Positions 9,282 to 18,917 are shown, counted from the first letter of the stretch. The stretch: 64,000 bases of DNA from an uncultured Dehalococcoidia bacterium (GCA_958296245.1 OY282458.1:682001-746000); one strand, 5' to 3'. Program-made: numbers and translations. Notes: a model not told the origin generated them from the letters alone.

Positions 9282-9380
9282 ACTCACCACAAGTCTGCCG
9301 GGGTCCGTATGTGCTGCAAGGGGGCACGAAGCTCTCCTTGCGCACATACTTCGCCCCCGAGAGGCCAGACTGTGGTGAGT
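9282..9380. repeat. Long imperfect inverted repeat (~40-bp arms)
   Basis: The arm 9282-9321 (starting ACTCACCACA) matches the reverse complement of 9336-9380 (ending TGTGGTGAGT) with a few mismatches and one ~5-base gap. Transcription from either side would give a ~100-nt stem-loop. It could be a palindromic MITE remnant or a structured RNA; no T-tract follows, so a simple terminator is unlikely. Confidence 0.7.
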
Positions 9381-9486
9381 CCTGACTCCAGTCAAGCCAA
9401 CACGTTCATAGGGTGCAGGCAATACCGACGGACGTCATGAGCCGGGAGGACCCCGGAAATTGTCCCAGGATTCCGGCGCCGTAACC

Positions 9487-9518
9487 TTGAAACCGCCAAC
9501 TGTGCCCGCTGCTATAAT
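9487..9518 (+). promoter_or_regulatory. Candidate dnaE promoter
   Basis: A perfect TATAAT lies at 9513-9518, with TTGAAA at 9487-9492. The 20-base spacing is longer than ideal. If used, transcription starts near 9525, which rules out the in-frame TTG at 9518 as the dnaE start. Confidence 0.5.
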
Positions 9519-9604
9519 TGCTGCCGTGCGGGACTACCGGCCTCTGGCGAGGCTCCCGTCCCGCAGGGGACGGAGCGTTCGCCGCTCGTCGAGCCTCAGC
9601 TTTG

Positions 9605-12600
9605 GTGGTGGCATTAGCAACCTTGTTCACTCATCTCCACGTCCATACCGAATACAGCCTTCTGGACGGCCTCAGCAGGATCGACCCTCTGGTGGGCCGT
9701 GCTGCCGAGCTTGGTATGGGGAGTCTGGCGATCACCGACCACGGCGGCTTGTACGGGGCCATCGACTTCTACCAGGCTGCCAAGAAGGCCGGGATCAAGC
9801 CGATCATCGGGTGTGAGATGTACGTTGCTCCCGGCAGCCGCCACGATCGGCTACCAAGTGATAAGACCCCCTTCCACATCACCGTTCTGGCCAAGGATCT
9901 GCGAGGCTACGGCAATTTGGTCAAGCTGGTGACTGCGTCGCATCTGGAAGGTTTCTACTACAAACCGCGCGTCGACAGGGACCTGTTCGAGCGGTATGGC
10001 GAGGGGCTGGTGGTGCTATCCGGCTGTCCGAGCGGGGAGGTGCCGCGGCTGATATCCGAGGGGCGGATGGACGAGGCCCGCGGGTCCGCGCAGTGGTACA
10101 GGGAGGTCTTCCCTGACTACCATCTTGAGCTGATGCAGCACGGCGGTGTGGAGCAGCTCCCGGCGGTCAACAGGGGGCTGATGGAGCTCCACCGCGAACT
10201 TGGCATCCCCGTCGTTGCCACCAACGACTCGCATTACGTCAACGAGGCCGACGCCTACCTTCAAGACGTTCTGATTTGCATCCATACGAACACCACCGTC
10301 GAGGATGCCGGGCGCCTGCGTATGGAGGAGCCGTCCTATTACCTCAAGAGCGAGGAGGAGATGCGGGCGTTGTTCCCCGAGGTCCCGCAGGCGCTGGAAA
10401 GCACCGAACGGATCGCCGAGACGTGCAACTTGGACCTCGACTTCTCGCAGGTACACATGCCGGGGTTCCCCGTGCCGGAGGGGCTCACCCCGGACGCCTT
10501 CCTGTCGAGGCTGTGCGAGGAGGGTCTGCGGCGGAGGATCGGCAGCGTGAGTGAGGACCAACGGCAGAGGCTGGCCTCGGAGTTGGAGGTGATCAGGCAG
10601 ACCCGCTATGCCAATTACTTCCTGGTCGTTTGGGACATCGCGAGGTTCGTGAGAGAGCGCGGTATATATTTGGCCGTCAGAGGCAGCGCCGCTGCCAGCT
10701 TGGTGCTGTACTGCCTCGACGTGACGGACGTCAACCCGTTGAACTACGGGCTGGTGTTCGAGCGTTTCTTGAACATAGAGCGTAAGGAGATGCCCGACAT
10801 CGACATGGACTTTCAGGACGACCGGCGCGAGGAGGTGTTGAACTACGTCGTCTCGAAGTACGGCCGCGACCACGTCGCCCAGATAATCACCTTCGGCACG
10901 CTCGGCGCGCGCGCGGCGATTCGCGACACCGGGCGGGCGTTGGCGATGCCGTATGACGTCGTGGACCGCATCGCAAAGGAGGTGCCCACGAGGCTTCACA
11001 TCACCCTCGACGACGCTCTGAAGGAGAGCCCGGAGCTGCGGGAGGTGTACGAGGCAGACGAGGGCGTGAAGAAGCTGATGGACACGGCCCGCGGGCTCGA
11101 GGGCGTCACGCGGCACTCCAGCACGCACGCGGCCGGGGTGGTCATCTCAGAGGAGCCGTTGGACACCTACGTTCCTCTTCAGAGACCGGGCAAGGGCGAC
11201 GAACAGGGCATAGCTACTACTCAGTACTCGATGGATCCGATAGCCGAGCTTGGACTTCTCAAGATCGACTTCCTGGGTCTCGTCAACTTGACGATCCTGG
11301 CCAACGCCCTGGAGCTCATAGGCAAGACCCGCAGCGTGCGCCTCTCCTTGAGCGATATTCCCCTGGACGACGCTCTGACGTTCGAGATGCTCTCCAAGGG
11401 GGATACCGTGGGGGTGTTCCAGCTCGAGGGCGCGGGGATGACCCGGTACATCCAGGAGCTCAAGCCGGGCTCGCTGGGAGACGTCGCGGCGATGATCGCC
11501 TTGTACCGGCCTGGGCCTATGGAGCACATAGGCACCTTCATAGGGGCGAAGCATGGCCGGGAAGACGTGCGGCACCCTCACCCCAAGCTCAAGGACATCT
11601 TGGAAGAGACCTACGGCGTCATCGTCTTCCAGGATCAAGTGTTGCTCATCACACGCGCCTTCGCGGGATACTCTCTCGGGGAGGCCGACATTGTTCGCAA
11701 GGCCATGGGCAAGAAGATCCCGGCCATCATGGCGGAGGAGAAGGAGAAGTTCATAGCCGGGGCCCTCGGCCAAGGGTATGAGAAAGAGCTCGCCGACCAG
11801 GTGTTCGCGCTCGTCGAGCCGTTCGCGGGGTATGCGTTCAACAAAGCCCACGCCTACAGCTACGGGCTGATCTCGTACTGGACGGCTTATCTGAAGGCCA
11901 ACTACCCGGCCGAGTACATGGCTTGCCTGCTGAACGCGAACTCCGACAACCCCGACAAGGCGCCCAGCATGGTGCTGGAGTGCCGACGGCTAAATATCCG
12001 GGTGCTCGGCCCCAGCGTCAACCGGAGCGAGGCTGCGTACTCCATAGAGCAGCGCCCCGGCGGGGTGGCGCTGCGGGCCGGCCTGGCGTCCATCAAGAAC
12101 GTGGGAGACGCGGCGGTATTGCCCATCATCGAGGCGAGGCGGGAGTCGGGGCAATTCACGTCCATCGAGCATCTGTGCCGGACCGCCGACATGAGCGCCA
12201 CCAACCGCAAGGCGTTAGAGAGTTTGATCCGCGCCGGGGCGCTAGACGATCTGGGAGATAGGGCCGCGCTGCTGGTGGTCGTGGACAAGATGCTGTCGCT
12301 TGCCCAGAGCGAAGCGCGTCTGCGTGAGTCGAACCAGACCTCGATGTTCGATCTCTTCGGTGATTCCGTTCCGACGCCTCTCGCCACTATTGATCTCCCG
12401 GCCGAGAGTGCGAGCGTTCAGGAGAAGATGAGCTGGGAAAAGGAACTGCTGGGGGTGGGGCTGTCGGGGCGCTCCCTATTGGACCTGTCGGTCCAGGCAG
12501 GGTCTGAGGTCGTCCTATCGCGCCGCGACATAGTCCCCGAAATGGACGGCAAGAGGATAGTCTTGTATGGGGAAGTAGCCTCGGTGACCGAGAGGTTCAC

Positions 12601-13330
12601 CAAGAACCAGAAGCCCTACGCGATAGTGAACCTGAATCTCTTCAACGGCAGCATCGACGTCTTTGCGTGGGACAACGTATTACAGCAGACCCAGGATCTG
12701 TGGACGCCGGGCGTCCTCGTGTCCGTCGTGGGATCTGTAAGGGCGCGAGATGACCGCGTCAGCATTTCCTGCCTGAGCGCCAAGAGGGTCGAGCTGTCCG
12801 ACGAAGGCGCGCGGGCTGATTCCGAGGAGCCTGCCTCGCCGGAGGTCGATATCGAGCCGGAGAAGACGGAGCCCGCCGGCGTTGCCGAAGGCGTTCCCCC
12901 GTACGCAAGCCGTTCGGACGGCGGAGGTCCCAACGGTCAGCCGTTGGCCCATACGCCACGGGGGGATGGTCCCATTAGTGCAGACACGGGAGGCGCGGGC
13001 TCGGGCGTTGGTCTGCCGCCGGACGATCGGGCGAGGCCGGAAGCTGCTGACGACGTGAACGGGATGCCGCCCGGACCGCGCCGCTTGGTCGTCACGATCA
13101 AGGAGACCGGAAGCCCAAAGGACGACGTCTATTTGCTGGACGAGGTGAAGAGCCTGCTCATGGAACATCAGGGCCAGGACGAGGTGATCTTGGAGATACT
13201 CACGGCGGGCCGCATTGTTACGCTGGAGTGGCCGATGGTCCGCGCGGACGTGGGCCCGGAGCTCCAATTGGGACTCCGCGAGGTGTTGGGGTCCGCCGGC
13301 CACGCTCAGATAACCGAGCTCGCCGCGTAG
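9605..13330 (+). CDS. dnaE: DNA polymerase III alpha subunit
   Basis: This is the replicative polymerase, ~1240 residues. Domains in order: PHP domain (FTHLHVHTEYSLLDGL, TDHGGLYGAIDFY), polymerase palm with the catalytic PDIDMDF near residue 400, MDPIAELGLLKIDFLGL and the fingers, the tandem HhH region, and an OB fold (KRIVLYGEVASVTERFTKNQKPYAIVNL). A ~90-residue low-complexity Gly/Pro/Asp linker then leads to a small C-terminal domain (RRLVVTIKETGSPKDD...). Start codons at GTG 9605, GTG 9608 and TTG 9623 are all possible. The in-frame TTG at 9518 overlaps the -10 box and is unlikely. This is the DnaE1-type, not PolC. Confidence 0.96.
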   Translation: MVALATLFTHLHVHTEYSLLDGLSRIDPLVGRAAELGMGSLAITDHGGLYGAIDFYQAAKKAGIKPIIGCEMYVAPGSRHDRLPSDKTPFHITVLAKDLRGYGNLVKLVTASHLEGFYYKPRVDRDLFERYGEGLVVLSGCPSGEVPRLISEGRMDEARGSAQWYREVFPDYHLELMQHGGVEQLPAVNRGLMELHRELGIPVVATNDSHYVNEADAYLQDVLICIHTNTTVEDAGRLRMEEPSYYLKSEEEMRALFPEVPQALESTERIAETCNLDLDFSQVHMPGFPVPEGLTPDAFLSRLCEEGLRRRIGSVSEDQRQRLASELEVIRQTRYANYFLVVWDIARFVRERGIYLAVRGSAAASLVLYCLDVTDVNPLNYGLVFERFLNIERKEMPDIDMDFQDDRREEVLNYVVSKYGRDHVAQIITFGTLGARAAIRDTGRALAMPYDVVDRIAKEVPTRLHITLDDALKESPELREVYEADEGVKKLMDTARGLEGVTRHSSTHAAGVVISEEPLDTYVPLQRPGKGDEQGIATTQYSMDPIAELGLLKIDFLGLVNLTILANALELIGKTRSVRLSLSDIPLDDALTFEMLSKGDTVGVFQLEGAGMTRYIQELKPGSLGDVAAMIALYRPGPMEHIGTFIGAKHGREDVRHPHPKLKDILEETYGVIVFQDQVLLITRAFAGYSLGEADIVRKAMGKKIPAIMAEEKEKFIAGALGQGYEKELADQVFALVEPFAGYAFNKAHAYSYGLISYWTAYLKANYPAEYMACLLNANSDNPDKAPSMVLECRRLNIRVLGPSVNRSEAAYSIEQRPGGVALRAGLASIKNVGDAAVLPIIEARRESGQFTSIEHLCRTADMSATNRKALESLIRAGALDDLGDRAALLVVVDKMLSLAQSEARLRESNQTSMFDLFGDSVPTPLATIDLPAESASVQEKMSWEKELLGVGLSGRSLLDLSVQAGSEVVLSRRDIVPEMDGKRIVLYGEVASVTERFTKNQKPYAIVNLNLFNGSIDVFAWDNVLQQTQDLWTPGVLVSVVGSVRARDDRVSISCLSAKRVELSDEGARADSEEPASPEVDIEPEKTEPAGVAEGVPPYASRSDGGGPNGQPLAHTPRGDGPISADTGGAGSGVGLPPDDRARPEAADDVNGMPPGPRRLVVTIKETGSPKDDVYLLDEVKSLLMEHQGQDEVILEILTAGRIVTLEWPMVRADVGPELQLGLREVLGSAGHAQITELAA

Positions 13331-13354
13331 GTTGTCTGGGCAGGCGGCCTTGGT

Positions 13355-13603
13355 ATGCCGATGAACTGGGTAGTGCTTACCACGGCTCCTTCGCTGCCTA
13401 TAGCCGAAATGTGGCGGGACGTGCTGGCGGAGGAAGGCATCCCTGCCCTCATTCGCCCCGGCGACGCCATGACTAGCTATCTCGGCGTGACGTCATACCC
13501 TTGCAGGATCATGGTCAACGCCGATACGTTTGATCGGGCTCTGCAGATACTGGACGTCGGGCAGGATCCCCCGCCCGACGCGCGGTCTGACGGAGCGGGG
13601 TAG
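13355..13603 (+). CDS. DUF2007-like small protein
   Basis: The 82-residue product (MPMNWVVLTTAPSLPIAEMWRDVLAEEGIPALIRPGD) resembles the DUF2007 family of small 'putative signal transducing' proteins, in which a ferredoxin-like fold opens with a strand and a helix bearing EAE/AEM..L...GI. It lies 24 bp after dnaE on the same strand and is probably in the same transcript. The ATG at 13361 is an alternative start. Function is not established for the family. Confidence 0.7.
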   Translation: MPMNWVVLTTAPSLPIAEMWRDVLAEEGIPALIRPGDAMTSYLGVTSYPCRIMVNADTFDRALQILDVGQDPPPDARSDGAG

Positions 13604-13604
13604 G

Positions 13605-14117
13605 TCACACGAGGCCGCGCCGGCCGCTTTCCAGGTCCAGCAGGCGTTGCTTCAGGTCCAGCCGCTTTGCGCCTCTGCCAAAACCGCGGAGGTGTCCGTT
13701 GCTTGCGATCACCCGATGGCAGGGGACTACTATAGGTAGCCGGTTTCCGGCCATCGCCTGACCCGCGGCGCGAGCCGCTTGGGGGCTTCCGGCCTGAGCC
13801 GCCAGCCACCCGTAGGACCGGGTCTCCCCCGGCGGGATCGAGCGGCAAGCCCTCCAGGCGGCGGCGTGGAAGCGGGGCGCGCCTTCGAGGTCGATCGACT
13901 CTCCGGCAAAGTCGATGGCCCGGCCGTCGAAATACGCGGCCAACCTGCGCTTGAGGTCGTGGAGACCCTTTCCCGACTCCTGGGCGTTCTCGATGGATAG
14001 CTCCGCCGCGCACTCGTCGGGGGTTCGCAGCGGTAGGGTGGTGCGGCGCAGTCCCCTTGCGGAAACCGACAACCCCATCCACCCGAAAGCGGTCTCGAAT
14101 ACGTCGTATTGAAACAT
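13605..14117 (-). CDS. ogt: Methylated-DNA--[protein]-cysteine S-methyltransferase
   Basis: The product repairs O6-alkylguanine by suicidal transfer of the alkyl group to a Cys. The active-site motif IVVPCHRVI is present, preceded by the helix-turn-helix region IPPGETRSYGWLAAQAGSPQAARAAGQAMAGNRLP and followed by LRGFGRGAKRLDLKQRLLDLE. ATG 14117 (MFQYDVFETAFGW) gives 170 residues, the Ogt length, and avoids overlapping the transglutaminase gene; an upstream in-frame start would overlap it by ~70 bp. The gene follows the transglutaminase gene by 19 bp, so it may be the last gene of that operon. It ends two bases from the convergent DUF2007 gene. Confidence 0.93.
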   Translation of the reverse strand: MFQYDVFETAFGWMGLSVSARGLRRTTLPLRTPDECAAELSIENAQESGKGLHDLKRRLAAYFDGRAIDFAGESIDLEGAPRFHAAAWRACRSIPPGETRSYGWLAAQAGSPQAARAAGQAMAGNRLPIVVPCHRVIASNGHLRGFGRGAKRLDLKQRLLDLESGRRGLV

Positions 14118-14136
14118 CAAGGCCAGACCTCGCACT

Positions 14137-16647
14137 TCAGCGGCCCAAGAGCCGCCCGAACGCCCGTGACAGCATCCCGCCCCTGATGCGTTTCCAGGCG
14201 GCGTTAGCATCTTGCCGGTCTTCGTGAGTGGGGTCCTTACGGCCGTATCTATGAGATGAAAATGTCCATGCTATCCTGCGAGAGTCCGGGCCTGCTTCCG
14301 GTAGTACGCTCTCGATGGCGCTGGCATATTCGATGGGGGTCTGACTGGGCCGCAGCTTCACGCCCGCGAGGCGGCCCATGCGGCTCAGCCTCGAGTAGAG
14401 CTTTTCCACTGAGGCGGCCCCGGCCAGGACCCCGCTCCAGACAACGCCGATCAGCGCCCCTGTCAGGGCGAGTATCCCGACGGCGGTCAAGGCCGGAACG
14501 AGCAGCCGACGCGAGCCGTCGAGGCCGTCGAAGTCGGTTGGGATGTCGGTCGCCTCCAGGCCCGTGGCCAACTCCAAGGGGTCCAGTTCCGAGTCTTCTT
14601 CCCCGGCCGCCGGGTCGTCGATAAGCTCGGGGGTCTCAAGGCCGGGCTCGGAGACCGGGTTCAGGAGCCGGGAGGGTACCGGGAATCTGGCGGTGGGCTC
14701 GAAGTCGATCCATCCGTAGCGCGGGAAGTACACTTGTACCCACCCGTGGCTGTCGGAGTCGCGGACGAGCGTAGCCCCCAGCTCTGAGTCGTACTCCCCT
14801 GGGGCGTAGCCGACTGCCATTCTGGCTGGGACGTCGACTGTACGCAGCATGACGGCCATCGCCGAGGCGAAGTAGGCGCTATAGCCGGCCTTGGACTCGA
14901 ACAGGAAGTAGTCCACCCCGTCCCATCCCCTGGGCGGCGCGTCTATGTCATGCGAGTAGGCGAGGCTGGGGCCTCTGAGGTAGGACTGGATGGCAATGGC
15001 CTTCGCGAAAGGCGTAGTCAAGTTTTGCGTCAGGTCCCGGGCGAGGTCGCCCACCCGCTGGGGGGTGCCGGCCGGAAGCTGGAGATAATGATCTTCGATG
15101 AAGGAGCTGTAATCCGTGCTGGCAGACGTCAGATCGGAATCGTCGGCTATCGAGACGAACGAGACCATCGAGTAGCCTTGTTTCTCCCGGAGGCCGTCGG
15201 TCAGCCGCCACGACACGATGTCCGGCGCTGAGGCCGGCTTTCGCTCGACCGTCACGGTCTGGACGAATTGAGTCGAGCTGACGTCGTTGGGCGTGACGTC
15301 TATAAGGACGAGGTCGTCGGGCAGCCGCCGTGAGATGAAGGCCTCCAGGTAGACGTCGGGCGGAGGCACGAGGCTTTGCCTAAGGTCGTTGGCGAGGGCC
15401 CGAATGTCGCCGGGCAGCAGGGCGTCGTCGGTGGAGTCCTGCATGTCGACTACGAAACGCTTCGGCGACAGCACCTGCGCCGTGGCCTGATGGGTCATAT
15501 CTTCCACGGCGCCCCCGGCGAGGAATTCCGACGTGTCGATTCTGGTGCGTATGCTCTGGTGAACGGGGACCCGTTTCTGAAGGTCGGCCTGCGGCGGCGC
15601 CGGCGTGTCGGGGCCGAACTCCAGCGCCTCCGTATCGCCGGATACCCAGCCGCTGGGGGTGTATTCGCTGTACGTGTGGGACAGCCAGTACGACGGATAG
15701 TCAGTGTTGGCCTCGAATAGGACGTTCTCTCCGAGGGAGACCTTGCCTGTAAACGGCAGGTTCTCTCCGAACTCGCACCCGAAGTTCTTGCGGCACGGTA
15801 TCCCGGAGGTCAGCCTTGCAAAGACGTCCTCCATGGACGCGACCGGCTGCCGCGCAGCTCCCCATACGGCTGCCAGCTCGTAGGAGACGACGACCCGCAG
15901 GGGCATGAAGGCCGAGAGCAGCACGACGCCGATGCTCACCCATACGGCGGCGTGCAGGGTCTGCCACCCGCTTCTGGAACTGAACGCCACCCCGATCCGG
16001 CGCCATATATTCTGCCTGTGAACGACGTTGACCCTCACCACCAGAAGCATTGCGAAGAACAGATATAGGAAGAACTTCCAGCCGTACTCCTCCGGCAGGA
16101 AGCTCAGGTTGGAAACTATCGTCAGCCCCCCGAGCACGACGGCTACCCAGGCCGTGTTGTTTCTAAAAACGAACCACGAGCTGACGTAGCCGAGCACCCA
16201 GGTCAGCCCAAGTATTATCACCGAGATGGGCATCAGGTCCGCGCTTATGCCGCCCGTTGATGCTTCTCCGTACCAGGCCGCCATGCGGTCCCACATCTCC
16301 CGGACCGCTCCGGCCAGGCTCGGGTCCTCTGCCAAGGACGCTGCCTGAAACACGACGACGACCGTTCCCAGCAACAGCGCCACGGGATGCAGCAGCAGCG
16401 CGTGTAGAGGCGTCTTCGACAGCACGAGCCCGGAGACGACCGCCAGCAAGAGGATGACCGCCAGCCCCGGAGTGGACACCCATTCCACGGAGGAGACCGA
16501 CTCGGCCACCACCCCCACGGACGCGAGCAGCAGCGCCAGGGTAAGCCAGCCCTGGCTGGGCGTGTACCGCTTCAACCATGCGGCCAACCGCCCGGCGAAT
16601 TCCCCCTGACCGGCCATCCGCGCCGCCGCTGCGCTGCCGGCGCTCAT
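14137..16647 (-). CDS. Transglutaminase-like membrane protein (TgpA type), nucleophile Cys replaced by Ser
   Basis: The 836-residue product has several N-terminal transmembrane helices (roughly residues 30-270), an extracytoplasmic domain, a transglutaminase-core domain (about 540-660), a further helix near 730, and a C-terminal DUF4129-like tail. In the core the usual G-Y/F-C-x-x-F/Y-A-S-A motif reads GYSAYFASAMAVMLR: the expected Cys is Ser590 (codon AGC, 14878-14880). The His (SHGWVQVYF, His634) is kept, and the usual DPT reads FEPT. Family members that keep Cys are proteases or crosslinkers; this copy may be inactive or use Ser. It overlaps the DUF58 gene by four bases (ATGA), within a MoxR-DUF58-TGase operon. 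Confidence 0.92.
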   Translation of the reverse strand: MSAGSAAAARMAGQGEFAGRLAAWLKRYTPSQGWLTLALLLASVGVVAESVSSVEWVSTPGLAVILLLAVVSGLVLSKTPLHALLLHPVALLLGTVVVVFQAASLAEDPSLAGAVREMWDRMAAWYGEASTGGISADLMPISVIILGLTWVLGYVSSWFVFRNNTAWVAVVLGGLTIVSNLSFLPEEYGWKFFLYLFFAMLLVVRVNVVHRQNIWRRIGVAFSSRSGWQTLHAAVWVSIGVVLLSAFMPLRVVVSYELAAVWGAARQPVASMEDVFARLTSGIPCRKNFGCEFGENLPFTGKVSLGENVLFEANTDYPSYWLSHTYSEYTPSGWVSGDTEALEFGPDTPAPPQADLQKRVPVHQSIRTRIDTSEFLAGGAVEDMTHQATAQVLSPKRFVVDMQDSTDDALLPGDIRALANDLRQSLVPPPDVYLEAFISRRLPDDLVLIDVTPNDVSSTQFVQTVTVERKPASAPDIVSWRLTDGLREKQGYSMVSFVSIADDSDLTSASTDYSSFIEDHYLQLPAGTPQRVGDLARDLTQNLTTPFAKAIAIQSYLRGPSLAYSHDIDAPPRGWDGVDYFLFESKAGYSAYFASAMAVMLRTVDVPARMAVGYAPGEYDSELGATLVRDSDSHGWVQVYFPRYGWIDFEPTARFPVPSRLLNPVSEPGLETPELIDDPAAGEEDSELDPLELATGLEATDIPTDFDGLDGSRRLLVPALTAVGILALTGALIGVVWSGVLAGAASVEKLYSRLSRMGRLAGVKLRPSQTPIEYASAIESVLPEAGPDSRRIAWTFSSHRYGRKDPTHEDRQDANAAWKRIRGGMLSRAFGRLLGR

Positions 16648-17858
16648 GCCCGCGTCTCCGCGGCCATCAACTCATCGGACGCCTGGAGGCCTGCCGTCTT
16701 GTAGACACGGCTCAACGACAGCGGGACGTCGCCGCCCAGGCTCACCACGTACGGCGGGATGCCGGCCGAGTAGAGGTCAGGTACGACTTCCAGGGTATCG
16801 TAGGCCCCACCGAACGACCGCGCGTCGAGCAACGCAACTGCAGCCCGCGACCTCCGGCGGGTCAGCTCCCTGAGGGCAGAGACCCATTCGCTCACGTGGG
16901 ACGCCGTGATGATGACGAGCGAACTGTTGTATCCCCACAGGCCCTCCTCCCTTGCTAAGACCTCATGCAACGCCAACGTGCCCTCGGCCTTGCTCATAGC
17001 CAGGAACTCCATGATCCTTTCCTGCTGGCCGGCCCCTGTGTCGGCAGAGAGGAAGTAACGGCGGTCTCCGTAGGCGATGAGCCCCACCGGGAGTTGGGCG
17101 TCGAGGTGTTTCTTTGCCAGGGAGGCGCCAATGGAGACGGCGTATTCGTCCGTGCTCTCGTCGAGGTACCCCGCCTGCGTGTCGCGGGAGAGGTCTATGA
17201 TTATCCAAACGTCGGACGAGTGGCCCAGGTCGAAGTCCTTGGACATCAGCCTGCCCATCTTGGCGGTGCTGTTCCAGTGGACCCGGCTTATGCTGTCGCC
17301 GAAGGAGTACTCCCTGACGCTGGCGGCGTGCGGGGTTAGGTCGTGGGTACGCTTGCGGCTCGACCCCTCTCCGGAGAGATGGGCGGCGGGGAACGTGAAC
17401 CCCGGCACGTCGAAGAGTCGGGGATATACGACCAGGTCCTGCTTGCCCCCGATCATCATGTCCCGTTGGAACAGCCCGAACGCGTCTGTGTTGGAAACCC
17501 TCACCGGCCCAAAGCTGTATACGCCCCGCTTGCGGGCGGGCGCGTCACCGGTCCACGAGTGGGACCCCTTGGTGAAGAAGCCCATCGCCGTGGCGTTGGA
17601 GTAGCCCGGCATGTCCGTTACGTCCTCGACCTCGATAACGGGCTTCGGCAAGATGCTCTCGTTGGTCACCGTGATCCGGTCGCGTATCCGGTCTCCCACC
17701 CGCGCCCGCTTCGCCCCCCGCTCGATCGCGACCGTGAGCCAACGCAGGCTCAACCAGTTCCATAGGAAGCTGAAGGCGATCAGAATGCCGAGGAGGTAGA
17801 ACAGCCGGTGATACAGCGAAAAGCCCGTCGACAGGGCGGCAAACGCCGTCAACCCCAT
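16644..17858 (-). CDS. DUF58 domain protein
   Basis: The product (~404 residues) has two N-terminal hydrophobic segments, then a beta-rich part (RDRITVTNESILPKPVIEVEDVTDMPG), then the DUF58 core VREYSFGDSISRVHWNSTAKMGRLMSKDFDLG and a vWA-like fold (VWIIIDLSRDTQAG). Such proteins pair with MoxR ATPases. The ATG at 17858 cuts into the first helix. The open frame continues upstream through KPLKRFYLLLVL right up to the moxR stop with no ATG/GTG/TTG; the only near-start is ATC at 17910-17912, which has GGGAGG seven bases upstream. The true start may therefore be non-canonical. It overlaps the next gene by four bases. Confidence 0.92.
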   Translation of the reverse strand: MGLTAFAALSTGFSLYHRLFYLLGILIAFSFLWNWLSLRWLTVAIERGAKRARVGDRIRDRITVTNESILPKPVIEVEDVTDMPGYSNATAMGFFTKGSHSWTGDAPARKRGVYSFGPVRVSNTDAFGLFQRDMMIGGKQDLVVYPRLFDVPGFTFPAAHLSGEGSSRKRTHDLTPHAASVREYSFGDSISRVHWNSTAKMGRLMSKDFDLGHSSDVWIIIDLSRDTQAGYLDESTDEYAVSIGASLAKKHLDAQLPVGLIAYGDRRYFLSADTGAGQQERIMEFLAMSKAEGTLALHEVLAREEGLWGYNSSLVIITASHVSEWVSALRELTRRRSRAAVALLDARSFGGAYDTLEVVPDLYSAGIPPYVVSLGGDVPLSLSRVYKTAGLQASDELMAAETRA

Positions 17859-17915
17859 CAGAACGAGGAGAAGGTAGAAGCGTTTGAGAGGCTTCGGGCT
17901 GCCCTGGAAGATCTC

Positions 17916-18917
17916 CTAGCCTCCCGCCCTGGATCTCGCTTCGGCCCCGGGCACCGGGACATCCTCGAGCAGGCCGTTGATGATGTCCTGGCTCCGCACG
18001 CCGCGCATCCTGGCCGCAGCCGCGACTATGATCCTGTGGCTGAGCACCGGCGCCGCGAGGGCCTTCACGTCATCGGGCAGTACGAAGTCCCTGCCCCGGA
18101 GCAGGGCCATGGCCTGGGAGCCTCGGTACAGCGCCAGCGACCCCCTGGGCGAAGCCCCCAAGGAGATGTCCTCGTGCGAGCGCGTCGCCTCGATTATGGC
18201 TACCAGGTACCGCTTCACCAGCTCATCCACGTAGACCCGTCTCGTTGCCTCCTGAATGCTCACCACGCCCTCCGCCGTCACCACGGGTTCCAGGGCGTCT
18301 ATGGGATGCGCCGTGCGCTGGTTCTCGACGATCGCCAACTCCTCCTCCACCGTGGGGTAGCCCAACGAGATCATGAGCAGGAACCGGTCCAGCTGGGCCT
18401 CCGGCAGGGGGAACGTGCCCTCGTACTCTATAGGATTCTGGGTCGCCATTACCATGAAAGGACGCGGCGTCCGGTAGGTGACGCCCTCCACCGTGACTTG
18501 CCGCTCCTCCATCGACTCCAGCAGGGCCGATTGCGTCTTCGGAGTGGCCCGGTTGATCTCGTCGGCCAGCACCAGTTGGGAGATGATCGGGCCCTGCTTG
18601 AACTCGAACTCCCCCGACTTCTGGTTGAATACCGATACGCCCGTGATGTCGGTCGGCAGCAGGTCGGGCGTGAACTGGATGCGCTTGAAGGTGCAGTTCG
18701 CAGAGCGGGCCAGGCTCCTCGCAAGCATCGTCTTGCCCACTCCCGGCACGTCCTCGATGAGCACGTGCCCTTGGCACAGGAGGCCGATCACGGCGAGGTC
18801 GACCGCGTCATCCTTTCCGATGATCACCTTCCTTATATTGCTGCCGATCTTGTGCGCCTCCACGTTGGCGCGGTCAACCCCGCCGCTCTCGCCTTCTGGG
18901 GTCACGACGTCATTCAA
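17916..18917 (-). CDS. MoxR-family AAA+ ATPase
   Basis: The 333-residue product has Walker A ([16 protein letters not shown]), Walker B ([15 protein letters not shown]), sensor 1 ([23 protein letters not shown]) and the MoxR C-terminal lid. MoxR ATPases act as chaperones for vWA-domain partners; the DUF58 protein encoded next is the likely partner. The start is a TTG (18917), chosen because AAGGAGGAG lies eight bases upstream. It is the first gene of the MoxR-DUF58-transglutaminase operon, possibly with ogt last. Confidence 0.95.
   Translation of the reverse strand: MNDVVTPEGESGGVDRANVEAHKIGSNIRKVIIGKDDAVDLAVIGLLCQGHVLIEDVPGVGKTMLARSLARSANCTFKRIQFTPDLLPTDITGVSVFNQKSGEFEFKQGPIISQLVLADEINRATPKTQSALLESMEERQVTVEGVTYRTPRPFMVMATQNPIEYEGTFPLPEAQLDRFLLMISLGYPTVEEELAIVENQRTAHPIDALEPVVTAEGVVSIQEATRRVYVDELVKRYLVAIIEATRSHEDISLGASPRGSLALYRGSQAMALLRGRDFVLPDDVKALAAPVLSHRIIVAAAARMRGVRSQDIINGLLEDVPVPGAEARSRAGG

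Larger units (their letters stand above)
9251..9604. other. Intergenic region with long palindrome and dnaE promoter
   Basis: This ~350-bp gap between the divergent lipoprotein and dnaE genes holds the long imperfect inverted repeat at 9282-9380 and a candidate promoter for dnaE at 9487-9518. I see no convincing small gene in it. Confidence 0.6.

Noticed and set aside
9518-9604. TTG 9518 as dnaE start
   Set aside because: It overlaps the predicted -10 box, and the added ~29 residues do not resemble the DnaE N-terminus, which begins at FTHLHVHTEYSLLDG.
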